The position numbers and the translations under genes are program-made. The notes beneath the pieces were generated by a model, which did not search any database, had not been told where the DNA came from, and saw only the letters and a list, made by a program, of their open reading frames with translations. Below, piece by piece: positions 1 to 6,924 of a stretch of DNA of 9,870 bases. The DNA is from Planctomycetia bacterium (GTDB lineage Bacteria > Planctomycetota > Planctomycetia > Pirellulales > UBA1268). The DNA lies in contig RGVT01000070.1 of assembly GCA_010027105.1 (NCBI GenBank), positions 1-9,870 of the forward strand, in the 5' to 3' direction. The first letter of the stretch is position 1, and each line of letters opens with the position of its first letter.

Positions 1-207
1 GGCTTTAGCGACCAGCGAAGCCATGGATGGCGCAGCGCCAGTCGCTAGGAGTGAGCGCAGCCCGGAGGGCGCAGCGAACGTCCGGCGACGGGGTCTGGGT
101 GGCCCGGAGCCGGCGGGTGCTTGGCAGCTCGAACAGTCAACGCGATGTCGGGGTGTGCGGCGTGTGCCCTGTGGGGCGTGGCCGCGGTGGCGCGGTAGGC
201 TGGCGGG
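1..207. other. Upstream non-coding region with short repeated GC-rich words
   Basis: No convincing gene lies here. Open frames that cross it give arginine-rich shadow-type translations. Related words recur: AGCGAAGC, GCGCAGCG, GAGCGCAGC and GCGCAGCGAAC, and TAGCGAC (6-12) is mirrored by GTCGCTA further on (about 41-48), giving an inverted-repeat look to the first 80 bases. The word at 63-79 (CGGAGGGCGCAGCGAAC) recurs with one inserted base at 1789-1806, just upstream of secDF. On the minus strand an ATG at 24-22 opens a frame (MASLVAKA) that runs off the left edge; it could be the start of a divergent gene, but eight codons without a clear ribosome binding site cannot establish it. The last bases, near TAGGCT at 196-201, may hold a weak -10 box for tgt, which would give an almost leaderless transcript. 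Confidence 0.45.
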
Positions 208-1323
208 ATGCAGCGCGGATTCGGCTATTCGCTCGAGGCGACCGACGGCACGGCGCGGGCCGGCACGCTCAGGACGTGGCACGGCAGCGTGCCCACGCCG
301 CTGTTCATGCCCGTCGCCACGCTCGCGAGCGTGAAGGGGGTGGACATCGGCCGCGTCGCCGAGACCGGCGCGGGGATGATCCTCGCCAACACCTACCACC
401 TCCACCTTCGGCCCGGCGAGGAGATCATCGCCGAGGCGGGCGGCCTGGCGCGGTTCATGGGCTGGAACGGGCCCACGCTCACCGACTCCGGCGGCTTCCA
501 GGTGTTCAGCCTCGCCCGGCAGGTGAAGGTGACGGAGGAGGGGGCGTTTTTCCGCTCTCACCTCGACGGCTCGCCCGTCGACCTCACGCCGGAACGGGCC
601 ATCCATATCCAGGAGCGGCTCGGCGCCGACGTCGCCATGCAGCTCGACGAGGTGGTGGCGCTGCCCGCCGAGCGGCCGGTGGTCGAGGCGGCGATGCGCC
701 GGTCGCTCCGCTGGGCCGAGCGCTGCCTCGCCGCCCGCACGCGGTGCGACCAGGCTGTCTTCGGGATCGCGCAGGGAGGGCTCGACGCCGACCTGCGGCA
801 GGCGAGCGCCGAAGCGCTCAGGGCGCTGCCGTTCGAGGGGTACGCCGTGGGCGGGCTCTCGGTGGGCGAAGGTCCCGAGGCGATGGGGCGGGCGCTGTGG
901 GCGACCACGCCCCATCTGCCGGCCGACAAGCCGCGGTATCTCATGGGGGTCGGGCAGCCGCAGGACGTCGTCAACGCCGTGGCCGCCGGGATCGACATGT
1001 TCGACTGCGTGCTTCCCACGCGCTGCGGCCGCAACTCGCTCGCCTACACGTTCGCCGGGCAGGTGCGGCTCAGGAACGCCTGCCACGCCCGCGACGAGCG
1101 CCCGCTCGAGGAGGGCTGCCCGTGCCTCGCCTGCCGGCACGGCCGCAGCTACCTCCGCCATCTGTTCCTGGCCGGCGAGATGCTCGGGCCCGTGCTCGCG
1201 TCGATCCACAACCTCACGTTCTACCAGCGGCTCGTGGCGCGGCTGCGGGCGGCGATCGTCGAGGGCACGTTCGCCGCGGCCGCAGCGGAGCTCGTGCCGA
1301 GATTCGCCGCCGCCGTCGAATGA
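208..1323 (+). CDS. tgt: tRNA-guanine transglycosylase (queuosine synthesis)
   Basis: Cytoplasmic enzyme that exchanges guanine-34 of GUN-anticodon tRNAs (Asp, Asn, His, Tyr) for a 7-deazaguanine base, preQ1 in most bacteria, in the queuosine pathway. At 371 aa it has the usual bacterial length and is collinear with the family from end to end. Visible motifs are TDSGGFQVFS (residues 92-101, general-base Asp93), GIAQGG (186-191), GGLSVGEG (215-222) and DMFDCVLPTR (263-272), in which Asp266 matches the catalytic nucleophile. The zinc site follows as Cys304, Cys306, Cys309 and His334. The family position usually filled by Cys after Asp-Glu (Cys158 of the Zymomonas enzyme) is Val149 here (MQLDEV). 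The ATG at 208 is chosen because homologous sequence begins a few residues later. Only a weak GGCGGG precedes it. It is the first gene of a tgt-yajC-secDF series, with a 123-bp gap before yajC. Identity is near certain; whether preQ1 or queuine is the natural substrate is open. Confidence 0.98.
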   Translation: MQRGFGYSLEATDGTARAGTLRTWHGSVPTPLFMPVATLASVKGVDIGRVAETGAGMILANTYHLHLRPGEEIIAEAGGLARFMGWNGPTLTDSGGFQVFSLARQVKVTEEGAFFRSHLDGSPVDLTPERAIHIQERLGADVAMQLDEVVALPAERPVVEAAMRRSLRWAERCLAARTRCDQAVFGIAQGGLDADLRQASAEALRALPFEGYAVGGLSVGEGPEAMGRALWATTPHLPADKPRYLMGVGQPQDVVNAVAAGIDMFDCVLPTRCGRNSLAYTFAGQVRLRNACHARDERPLEEGCPCLACRHGRSYLRHLFLAGEMLGPVLASIHNLTFYQRLVARLRAAIVEGTFAAAAAELVPRFAAAVE

Positions 1324-1380
1324 CCGACCGAGGCGGCCGGCGCCGCGGGGCGCGTCGGCTGGCCGCGGGCGGCGCTGCCC

Positions 1381-1410
1381 TTGTCCGCGGTGCGCGGGGG
1401 CCGATACATT
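1381..1410 (+). promoter_or_regulatory. Candidate sigma70-type promoter for yajC-secDF
   Basis: TTGTCC (1381-1386) and TACATT (1405-1410) each match four of six consensus positions and are separated by 18 bp. The AT-rich GATACATTTTG stretch stands out in this GC-rich gap. Transcription would start near 1417, about 30 nt before the yajC ATG. A small hairpin TGCGG-CTT-CCGCA (1412-1424) sits at the predicted 5' end. This would let yajC-secDF be transcribed independently of tgt. It is a motif match only. Confidence 0.45.
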
Positions 1411-1446
1411 TTGCGGCTTCCGCATCCCCGCCCCGCGTCACGACCC

Positions 1447-1767
1447 ATGCCGCAGCAGCCCAATCCCCTCGAACTGCTCGTCTCCTACCTGCCGTTCGTG
1501 CTGGTGCTGGGGGCGGCCTGGTTTCTGCTCTACAAGCCGGAGCGCGAGCGGATGAAGAAGCAGCAGGACCTGCTCGCCGGCCTCAAGAAGAACGACCGCG
1601 TCCTGACGACGGCCGGCATCTACGGCACCGTGGCGAACGTCGACCGCCCGGCGGACAGGGTCTCGCTCAAGGTCGACGAATCGGAAAACGTCAGGCTCAC
1701 CGTGACGCTGGCGAGCATCTCGAAGGTGCTCGCCGACACGGAAGGGGAGGCGGCGCCGGGCGGCTGA
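1447..1767 (+). CDS. yajC: Sec translocon accessory subunit YajC
   Basis: Small single-pass inner-membrane protein that associates with SecD and SecF in the accessory complex of the SecYEG translocon. The product is 106 aa, typical for the family. A short N-terminus (MPQQPNPLELL) leads into one hydrophobic helix at about residues 9-27 (LVSYLPFVLVLGAAWFLLY). A basic cytoplasmic segment (KPERERMKKQQDLLAGLKK) follows, then the small conserved domain with KKNDRVLTTAGIYGTVANV, matching the family pattern of LKKGD-V-T-GGI-G-V. The in-frame ATG at 1381 would add a 22-residue Arg/Pro-rich extension that overlaps the candidate promoter. The start at 1447 gives the normal YajC N-terminus and is preferred, although no Shine-Dalgarno sequence is evident. 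secDF begins 42 bp downstream, so the two are almost certainly co-transcribed. Confidence 0.94.
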   Translation: MPQQPNPLELLVSYLPFVLVLGAAWFLLYKPERERMKKQQDLLAGLKKNDRVLTTAGIYGTVANVDRPADRVSLKVDESENVRLTVTLASISKVLADTEGEAAPGG

Positions 1768-1809
1768 CGCCCGCACCGCCCGGGCCCGCGGAGGGCCGCA
1801 GCGAACAGG

Positions 1810-4761
1810 ATGGACTTCCTCATGCTCACCAGCGGATTCACCGGTTTTCTGCTCGCACAGGCCGGCATGGCCGGCTCGCCGGCCGCGTCCGGCACGGCCG
1901 CGTTCGCCACCCCGCCGGTCGCCCTGCCGCCCTGGTGGCGGGAGGGCTGGGCGCTGTGGATGCTCACGCTGCTCGTGATCGCCGGCCCCACGCTCCTCGC
2001 CTGGATCGTCGCGAAGCGGCTGCGCGCCGCCGACATGTGGGGGCGGATCGCGGCGGTGCTCGTGTCGCTCGCGGCCGGGGTCGTGATCACCGCGCTCGGC
2101 TGGCCGCCGCGATTGGGGATCGACCTCAAGGGGGGGGTGATCCTGGTCTACGAAATCGACGCGGCCAGGCAGGCGTCGCAGGCGGCCGACGGCGAGGGGG
2201 GCGCCGCGGGGGCGGCCCGGATCGACATGGACAAGCTCGTGGCCGCGGTCAGCCGCCGCGTGAACCCGGGCGGCCAGAAGGAGGTGACGGTGCGACGGTA
2301 CGGCCTCGACCAGATCGAGGTGATCGTGCCCGACGTCGACCAGGCCGAGGTCGACCTCATCAAGCGGATCGTGTCGAGCGCGGGCGTGCTCGAGTTCCGG
2401 ATCACCGCCAACCCCGAGGATCCCCGGCACAAGCGGGTGATCGAAGTGGGGGGCGACACCTCCGGCACCACGGTGCTCGACGGCGGGGCTCCGATCGGCC
2501 GCTGGGTGCAGCTCGACACGGCGAAGATCAGCCCCGCGCAGGACCGGGGGCTCGTCACCCGCACGATGCCCGACGGCCGGGTCGAGGTGCTCGTCGTGCT
2601 CGACCGGTTCAACGTCACGGGCGGGTTTCTCTCCCGCGCGGCGGCGAGCTACGACAACAACCTCCAGCCCTGCGTCAACTTTTCATTCAACTCCGCCGGT
2701 GCGGCCCTGTTCGGCACGCTCACCGGCCAGAACCTGCCCGACCCGGCGAATCGGCTCACCAGCCGCCTGGGCATCCTGCTCGACGACACGCTCCTCTCCG
2801 CCCCCACCATCCGCAGCGCGATCTCGGGCGACGGCCAGATCACGGGCAGCTTCAAGCAGGCCGACGTCGACTTCCTCGTGGGCGTGCTCAACGCCGGCAG
2901 CCTGCCGGCGGCGCTCCAGAGCGAGCCGATCAGCGAGCAGAAGATCAGCCCGCAGCTCGGGGCCGACACGATCCGCTCCGGCGCCCGGGCGATGCTTTTG
3001 GCCACGATCGTGGTGCTGGCGTTCATGCTGGCCTACTACCGGTTCTCCGGCTTCGTCGCCGACCTCGCGGTGCTCCTCAACATCGTGCTCGTGCTCGCGC
3101 TCATGATCTCGATCAAGGCGGCGTTCACGCTCGCCGGCCTCGCCGGCCTCGTGCTCTCCGTCGGCATGGCCGTCGATGCCAACGTGCTGATCTACGAGCG
3201 GATGCGGGAGGAGATGGATCGGGGCGCCGGCGTGCGCACCGCGATCCGCAACGGCTTCCAACGGGCCTTCACCACGATCCTCGACTCGAACCTCACGACC
3301 GTGATCACGGGCGTCGTGCTGTTCGCGATCGGCACCGACCAGCTCAAGGGCTTCGCGGTGACCCTGATCCTCGGGCTGGTGCTCAACCTGTTCACGGCGG
3401 TGTTCTGCTCGCGGGTGATCTTCGACCTCGCCGAGCGGAACCGCTGGATCACGTCGCTGTCGATGGCGAGGCTCTTCGGCCAGCCCAATTTCGGGTTCGT
3501 GCGCTGGATGGTGCCGGCGGTCGTCGGCTCGACGCTCTTCATCCTGCTGGGGCTCGCGGCGGCGGTGCAGCGGGGCCAGGGGCTCTTCGACATCGACTTC
3601 ACGGGCGGCACGAGCGTGCAGGTGGCGTTCAAGCCCGAGCGGCCGCTCGACGTCGCCGAGGTGCGCACGGCCGTGGCGGCCCTGCCCGACGCGGCCGTGA
3701 GCGCCGTCACCTCGGCAGACGCGGCCCCGGGCCTGCGGTACAAGATCGACACCTCGCTCCGCGACGACGCGGCGGTGGAGCAGGCGCTCCGCGACGCGTT
3801 TCCCGGGCGGCTCGCCACCTACTCGATGGGCTTCGGCGAGGTGGTTTCGACCGTCCCCGAGCCGAAGCCGGACGATTCCGGAGCGACGCCGCCGGCCTCC
3901 GGGCTGACGACGGCCGCGCCGCTCGACTTTCCGGAGAAGATCAACCTGCTCACGCTGCGGGCGACGATCCGGACGGCGCTCGAGGCGGAGGGGCTCGCCG
4001 ACGCCCCCTTCGAGCTCGAGGCCGAGGGGATGACGAGCCGCGCCAAGCCCTACCGCAACTGGGCCCTCTCCACGGCGCTCTCCCCGGAGGCCACCCGGAA
4101 CGTGCTCGAACGGGTGGCGAAGAAGCTCAACGACACGCCCGTCTACCTCTCGGCCAACACGATCGGCGGCAAGGTGGCCGGCAACACGAAGGTGACGGCG
4201 GTGTACGCCCTGCTGGCGAGCCTGATCATGATCGTTCTCTACGTCTGGCTGCGATTCCAGAACGTGGCCTTCGGGCTGGCCGCCGTGGTGGCGCTGGCAC
4301 ACGACGTGCTCGTCACGGTGGCGTGCCTGGCGCTGAGCAGGTTCGCGGCCCCGGTCCTCGGCTGGGCGCTCGTCGACGACTTCAAGATCAGCCTCGACGT
4401 CGTGGCGGCCCTGCTCACGATCGTCGGGTTCTCGATCAACGATACGATCGTGATCTTCGACCGGCTCCGCGAACTCCGCGGCAAGGCCCGGTACGTGACG
4501 GCCGCGATGGTCGACAAGGCCGTGAACCAGACCTTGAGCCGCACGATCCTCACCTCGGGCACCGCCTTCCTGGCGACGCTCATCCTGTACGCGTTCGGCG
4601 GTCAGGGAATCCACGCCTTCGCCTTCGCGATGCTCGTGGGGATCATCACCGGCAGCTACAGCACGATCTACATCGCCTCGCCGATCGTGCTCTGGCTGCA
4701 GCACCGCGTGGGCCTCGGGGAGCCCGCCCCGGCGGCCGCCAAGGCCACCTCGGCCGCCTGA
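1810..4761 (+). CDS. secDF: Fused protein-export membrane protein SecDF
   Basis: RND-superfamily membrane protein that uses the proton gradient to pull exported proteins through SecYEG. The 983 aa carry SecD and SecF in one chain, as in several bacterial phyla. SecD half: GIDLKGG (residues 103-109), the periplasmic P1 region (about 110-390) with LGILLDDTLLSAP, then the membrane block with VGMAVDANVLIYERMREE (451-468, Asp456 and Asn458). SecF half: IDFTGGT (595-601), a second periplasmic domain, and a membrane block ending in GFSINDTIVIFDRLREL (873-889). The N-terminus is longer than in E. coli SecD. A hydrophobic segment at about 3-18 ends in AQA-G, resembling a cleavable signal peptide, and is followed by two helices (about 48-67 and 79-97) before P1. 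The chain contains an acidic/proline-rich linker near residues 680-705. GGAGGG lies 14 nt upstream of the ATG. All signature motifs are intact, so it should be functional. Confidence 0.97.
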   Translation: MDFLMLTSGFTGFLLAQAGMAGSPAASGTAAFATPPVALPPWWREGWALWMLTLLVIAGPTLLAWIVAKRLRAADMWGRIAAVLVSLAAGVVITALGWPPRLGIDLKGGVILVYEIDAARQASQAADGEGGAAGAARIDMDKLVAAVSRRVNPGGQKEVTVRRYGLDQIEVIVPDVDQAEVDLIKRIVSSAGVLEFRITANPEDPRHKRVIEVGGDTSGTTVLDGGAPIGRWVQLDTAKISPAQDRGLVTRTMPDGRVEVLVVLDRFNVTGGFLSRAAASYDNNLQPCVNFSFNSAGAALFGTLTGQNLPDPANRLTSRLGILLDDTLLSAPTIRSAISGDGQITGSFKQADVDFLVGVLNAGSLPAALQSEPISEQKISPQLGADTIRSGARAMLLATIVVLAFMLAYYRFSGFVADLAVLLNIVLVLALMISIKAAFTLAGLAGLVLSVGMAVDANVLIYERMREEMDRGAGVRTAIRNGFQRAFTTILDSNLTTVITGVVLFAIGTDQLKGFAVTLILGLVLNLFTAVFCSRVIFDLAERNRWITSLSMARLFGQPNFGFVRWMVPAVVGSTLFILLGLAAAVQRGQGLFDIDFTGGTSVQVAFKPERPLDVAEVRTAVAALPDAAVSAVTSADAAPGLRYKIDTSLRDDAAVEQALRDAFPGRLATYSMGFGEVVSTVPEPKPDDSGATPPASGLTTAAPLDFPEKINLLTLRATIRTALEAEGLADAPFELEAEGMTSRAKPYRNWALSTALSPEATRNVLERVAKKLNDTPVYLSANTIGGKVAGNTKVTAVYALLASLIMIVLYVWLRFQNVAFGLAAVVALAHDVLVTVACLALSRFAAPVLGWALVDDFKISLDVVAALLTIVGFSINDTIVIFDRLRELRGKARYVTAAMVDKAVNQTLSRTILTSGTAFLATLILYAFGGQGIHAFAFAMLVGIITGSYSTIYIASPIVLWLQHRVGLGEPAPAAAKATSAA

Positions 4762-4772
4762 GCGTGCACGGG

Positions 4773-4794
4773 CGCGGCGCACCGTCCCGCCGCG
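4773..4794 (+). terminator. Possible GC hairpin after secDF
   Basis: Twelve bases after the secDF stop, CGCGGCG (4773-4779) is perfectly complementary to CGCCGCG (4788-4794) across an 8-nt loop. No T-run follows, so it is not a standard intrinsic terminator. It could still pause polymerase or protect the 3' end. In sequence this GC-rich, chance stems are common, hence the low confidence. Confidence 0.25.
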
Positions 4795-4970
4795 GAGCCG
4801 CGCGGGGCTGACGGCTGGGCAAACCCTGCCGGACGTGCCTGCGCTGACGGCGGCCGCCCGGCGCAGGACCGCGTCGGGCCGGCCGTGCGGTACCTCCGCC
4901 CGCGGAACGAGGGCAATACTTGCCGTGGCCGCACGCGCACGGATGCCCGCGGTCCGCACCCGAGGGTTTC

Positions 4971-5725
4971 ATGTCGACTCTGATCCAGGCAATCCGGTTC
5001 GTCATCGGGCTGGCGATGCTCGTCGCCGGCGTCGTCGCCGCGGGCCCCTACGTGGCGAGCCTCGTGGCCGCCCACGGGGGCGCCGCGGCCGTGTGGCCGC
5101 GGCAGGAGCCGGCCGGTCCGCCCCCGCCCGCGGCGGCGCCGCCCGATCGGGTGAGCGTCGCGGTGACACCCGTTTCCGCCGGCCCGTGGCCCGGCGAGAT
5201 GCCGCCGGCCGCGGCGACGGTGGCTGCCCCACTCGTGCCGCCGGGCGACTGGCGGCCGCCGACTCCCCGCCCCCGTTGGCCGTCGCCTGGACGGCCAATC
5301 GCACCGCTCCCGGGCGGGCCCAGCCCTCCGGCCCCGCCGCGACGTCGACCTACGTGGTGCGCGACGGCGACGACCTGACGGGCATCGCGATGAAGGTCTA
5401 CGGCCACGCCGGCGGGGCCCAGGCGATCTGGACCGTCAATCGAGACCGCCTCTCCGATCCGAACCTGCTGCCGATCGGCCTCGAACTGCGGATCCCGCCC
5501 TCGTGGAGCGTGCCCGCCGTGCAGCCGGGCGCGTCCGGGGGCCGGGTGATCGAGCCCGGACGCCGGCCCGCGCGGGTGCGGGTGGCCCCGGGCGAGACGT
5601 TCGAGACGCTCGCCGAACGCTTCTACGGCGACCGCTCCGTCGCCCCGCGGCTCTACGAGGCCAACCGCGACCTGCTGCGCGACCCCGCGCTCCTCGTCCC
5701 CGGCATGGAACTGCGGCTTCCCTGA
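4971..5725 (+). CDS. Membrane-anchored double-LysM protein with apparent frameshift
   Basis: Two frames together encode one plausible protein of about 251 aa. From the ATG at 4971 (GAGGG 4 nt upstream), the first frame gives a transmembrane anchor (MSTLIQAIRFVIGLAMLVAG) and then a Pro/Ala-rich linker. That frame ends at a stop at 5376-5378. The -1 frame, from about 5264 to the stop at 5725, carries two LysM modules: TYVVRDGDDLTGIAMKVYG... to GLELRIPP, and VRVAPGETFETLAERFYGD... to GMELRLP. LysM modules bind N-acetylglucosamine-containing glycans such as peptidoglycan, so a role at the cell wall is inferred. The frames appear to meet in the C-rich run at 5261-5275 (CCCC-G-CCCCC), consistent with one missing base, whether a real mutation or a sequencing or assembly error. 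A GTG at 4835 gives an uninterrupted 296-aa reading, but its N-terminal part is arginine-rich and lacks the anchor, so it looks like a shadow frame. The gene lies 209 bp after secDF and may be transcribed separately. No enzymatic domain is visible. Confidence 0.75.
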
Positions 5726-5750
5726 CGCGGCCGGCGTCGTCCGCTGCCGC

Positions 5751-6761
5751 TCAGCGTTTCGCCGCGCCGTCGAGCACGAGCGTGAGGAACGTCTTGATGC
5801 GGCCGGCCGATTCGCCGTCGGTCGCCAGTTTCTCGGCCGTGAGCGTGGTGTCGGCCTGGATCAGAAACAGCGTGGCGTCGTCGGCGCGTTCGACGTCCTT
5901 CCCCTTCGTGACGGCGCCGTCGCGCTGGTCGAACCACGTCTGGGGACGGTGGCGTTTGAGCTGGTCGAAGAGCCGGATCGCGTCGCGATCCTGCGTGCCG
6001 CCGAGCACCAGCACGGGCACCTCGTGCTTCAGGGCTTCGCTGGCCAGCGCGGGCTGGAGCGAGAGCCCCTTCACCGTCCAGGCGGGGCTCACGAGCACGA
6101 GCGCCCGCACCTGCTGCCCCTGTGGGCCGCTGGCCAGCGGTGGCCAGGCCCAGTCGGCGGCCGTCCAGAGCGCGGCCAGGGTGCCGCCACCTCCACAGCC
6201 GACGACGGACAGCCGCCCCGACGCGGCACCGCGGCCGGCGAGGAAGGCGTGCACCGTCTCCAGGTCGCCCCGCACGGCGGCCTGCTCGCGGAGCCGCCCG
6301 CCGGCGCCCGCCGCCATCGACTCGAGGTCGGCCTTGCGCATCTGGCGGGCGTCGAGATCGCGGTCGCGGCCCGTCTGGGTACGGCTCGCCCCGTGACCGC
6401 GGAGGTCGGGCGCCGCCACGGCGCAGCCCGCCGCCTGGAGGGCGAGGGCGAGCGGCTCGACCGTCTTGTGCGAGCCGTCGAGGTCGTGGACGAGGATCAC
6501 GGCCGCCAGCGGCTCGCCGTCGTCGGGCGGCGGGTAGTACCACGTGGCGAGCGAGACGCCATCGGAGGTCTCCAGGTCGAACCGCTCGGCGGGGGCCGGG
6601 GCCGGCTCGGCGGCCAGGTCCGCCACGGGGAGCGCGAGGCCGAGGCCCATGAAGGCCGCCAGCGCGGGCTGGAGCCCCGGCCACGGGATCGTGGCGGTGG
6701 CGTTCGTGGCGTTGATGGGGTTCATGGCGTTCATGGCGTTCATGGCGTTCATGGCGTTCAT
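5751..6761 (-). CDS. Alpha/beta-hydrolase-fold protein lacking the nucleophile serine
   Basis: Up to 336 aa. The first residues are repetitive (MNA repeated four times, then MNPINATNAT), encoded by a 9-bp tandem repeat. A hydrophobic segment (about 33-48) ending near ADLAAEPAPAPAE follows and may be a signal peptide, although no basic residue precedes it. The body shows the fold: AAVILVHDLDG (87-96, strand and oxyanion loop), APDLRGHGAS (117-126), the elbow LSVVGCGGGGTLA (184-196) and VPVLVLGGTQDRDA (248-261, possible acid Asp258). The elbow usually reads G-x-S-x-G; here it is Gly188-Cys-Gly190-Gly-Gly, with glycine where serine is expected. The only histidine after Asp258 is His271, so the catalytic His also seems absent. 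It may be a non-catalytic binding protein or may use other residues. Any of five in-frame ATGs (6761, 6752, 6743, 6734, 6725) could start translation, and none has a good ribosome binding site. The gene converges on the LysM gene with a 25-bp gap and is divergent from the VWA gene. The precise function is unknown. Confidence 0.85.
   Translation of the reverse strand: MNAMNAMNAMNAMNPINATNATATIPWPGLQPALAAFMGLGLALPVADLAAEPAPAPAERFDLETSDGVSLATWYYPPPDDGEPLAAVILVHDLDGSHKTVEPLALALQAAGCAVAAPDLRGHGASRTQTGRDRDLDARQMRKADLESMAAGAGGRLREQAAVRGDLETVHAFLAGRGAASGRLSVVGCGGGGTLAALWTAADWAWPPLASGPQGQQVRALVLVSPAWTVKGLSLQPALASEALKHEVPVLVLGGTQDRDAIRLFDQLKRHRPQTWFDQRDGAVTKGKDVERADDATLFLIQADTTLTAEKLATDGESAGRIKTFLTLVLDGAAKR
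6697..6759. repeat. 9-bp tandem repeat array at the start of the hydrolase-like gene
   Basis: Seven 9-bp units run from 6697 to 6759. The plus-strand consensus is ATGGCGTTC (minus strand GAACGCCAT). The four units nearest the gene start (6724-6759) are identical; the next three inward differ by one or two bases (ATGGGGTTC, GTGGCGTTG, GTGGCGTTC). Read on the minus strand the array encodes M-N-A repeats grading into NPINATNAT. Because the unit is a multiple of three, a change in copy number would keep the reading frame. Confidence 0.92.
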
Positions 6762-6791
6762 GGAACGGGCATCCGCCGGCGGGAAACGGCC

Positions 6792-6817
6792 CGGTCTGGG
6801 GCTCGAGCCCCGGACCG
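6792..6817. promoter_or_regulatory. 26-bp inverted repeat between divergent genes
   Basis: Two 13-base arms (6792-6804 and 6805-6817) are complementary except for one T opposite G; the core GGGGCTCGAGCCCC is a perfect palindrome. It lies between the hydrolase-like gene (start 6761, minus) and the VWA gene (start 6925, plus), so an operator for a dimeric regulator is plausible. GGTACACT (6831-6838), with -10-like TACACT, lies 14 bp to its right. A hairpin at the 5' end of the minus-strand transcript is an alternative. No regulator gene in the window points to a binding partner. Confidence 0.5.
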
Positions 6818-6924
6818 AGGTCGGGAATAAGGTACACTGTCCGAAGCGAATGCTTCAGCGGTGGTTTGCCGGGCGGGAGCGGTCCCGCCGGAGCGATCCG
6901 CGCCCGCCGTCCCTCACGTTCCCC

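Noticed and set aside
27..4811. A 1594-codon open frame running under tgt, yajC and secDF on the plus strand
   Set aside because: Its translation is Arg/Gly/Ala-rich without motifs, while tgt, yajC and secDF in other frames show full family signatures. It is a GC-driven shadow frame.
2683..4959. A 758-codon minus-strand open frame opposite secDF, and a similar 816-codon one at 5653-8103
   Set aside because: Both are Arg/His/Glu/Gly-rich with no domain, and both lie antisense to clearly coding genes. Long antisense frames are expected at this GC content.
5264..5276. Programmed -1 frameshifting in the LysM gene
   Set aside because: The C-runs do not form an X-XXY-YYZ heptamer in the zero frame, and I could not identify a convincing stimulatory structure. 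A lost base or sequencing error is simpler.
5726..5750. Bidirectional terminator in the 25-bp gap between the LysM and hydrolase-like genes
   Set aside because: Only a 5-bp stem (GCGGC 5727-5731 with GCCGC 5746-5750) with a 14-nt loop and no T-run is present, which is too weak to call.
6544..6924. Extended N-terminus of the VWA protein from the open frame starting at 6544
   Set aside because: This stretch overlaps the antisense hydrolase-like gene and includes the 9-bp repeat read as FMA repeats. A natural N-terminus followed by the membrane helix starts at 6925.
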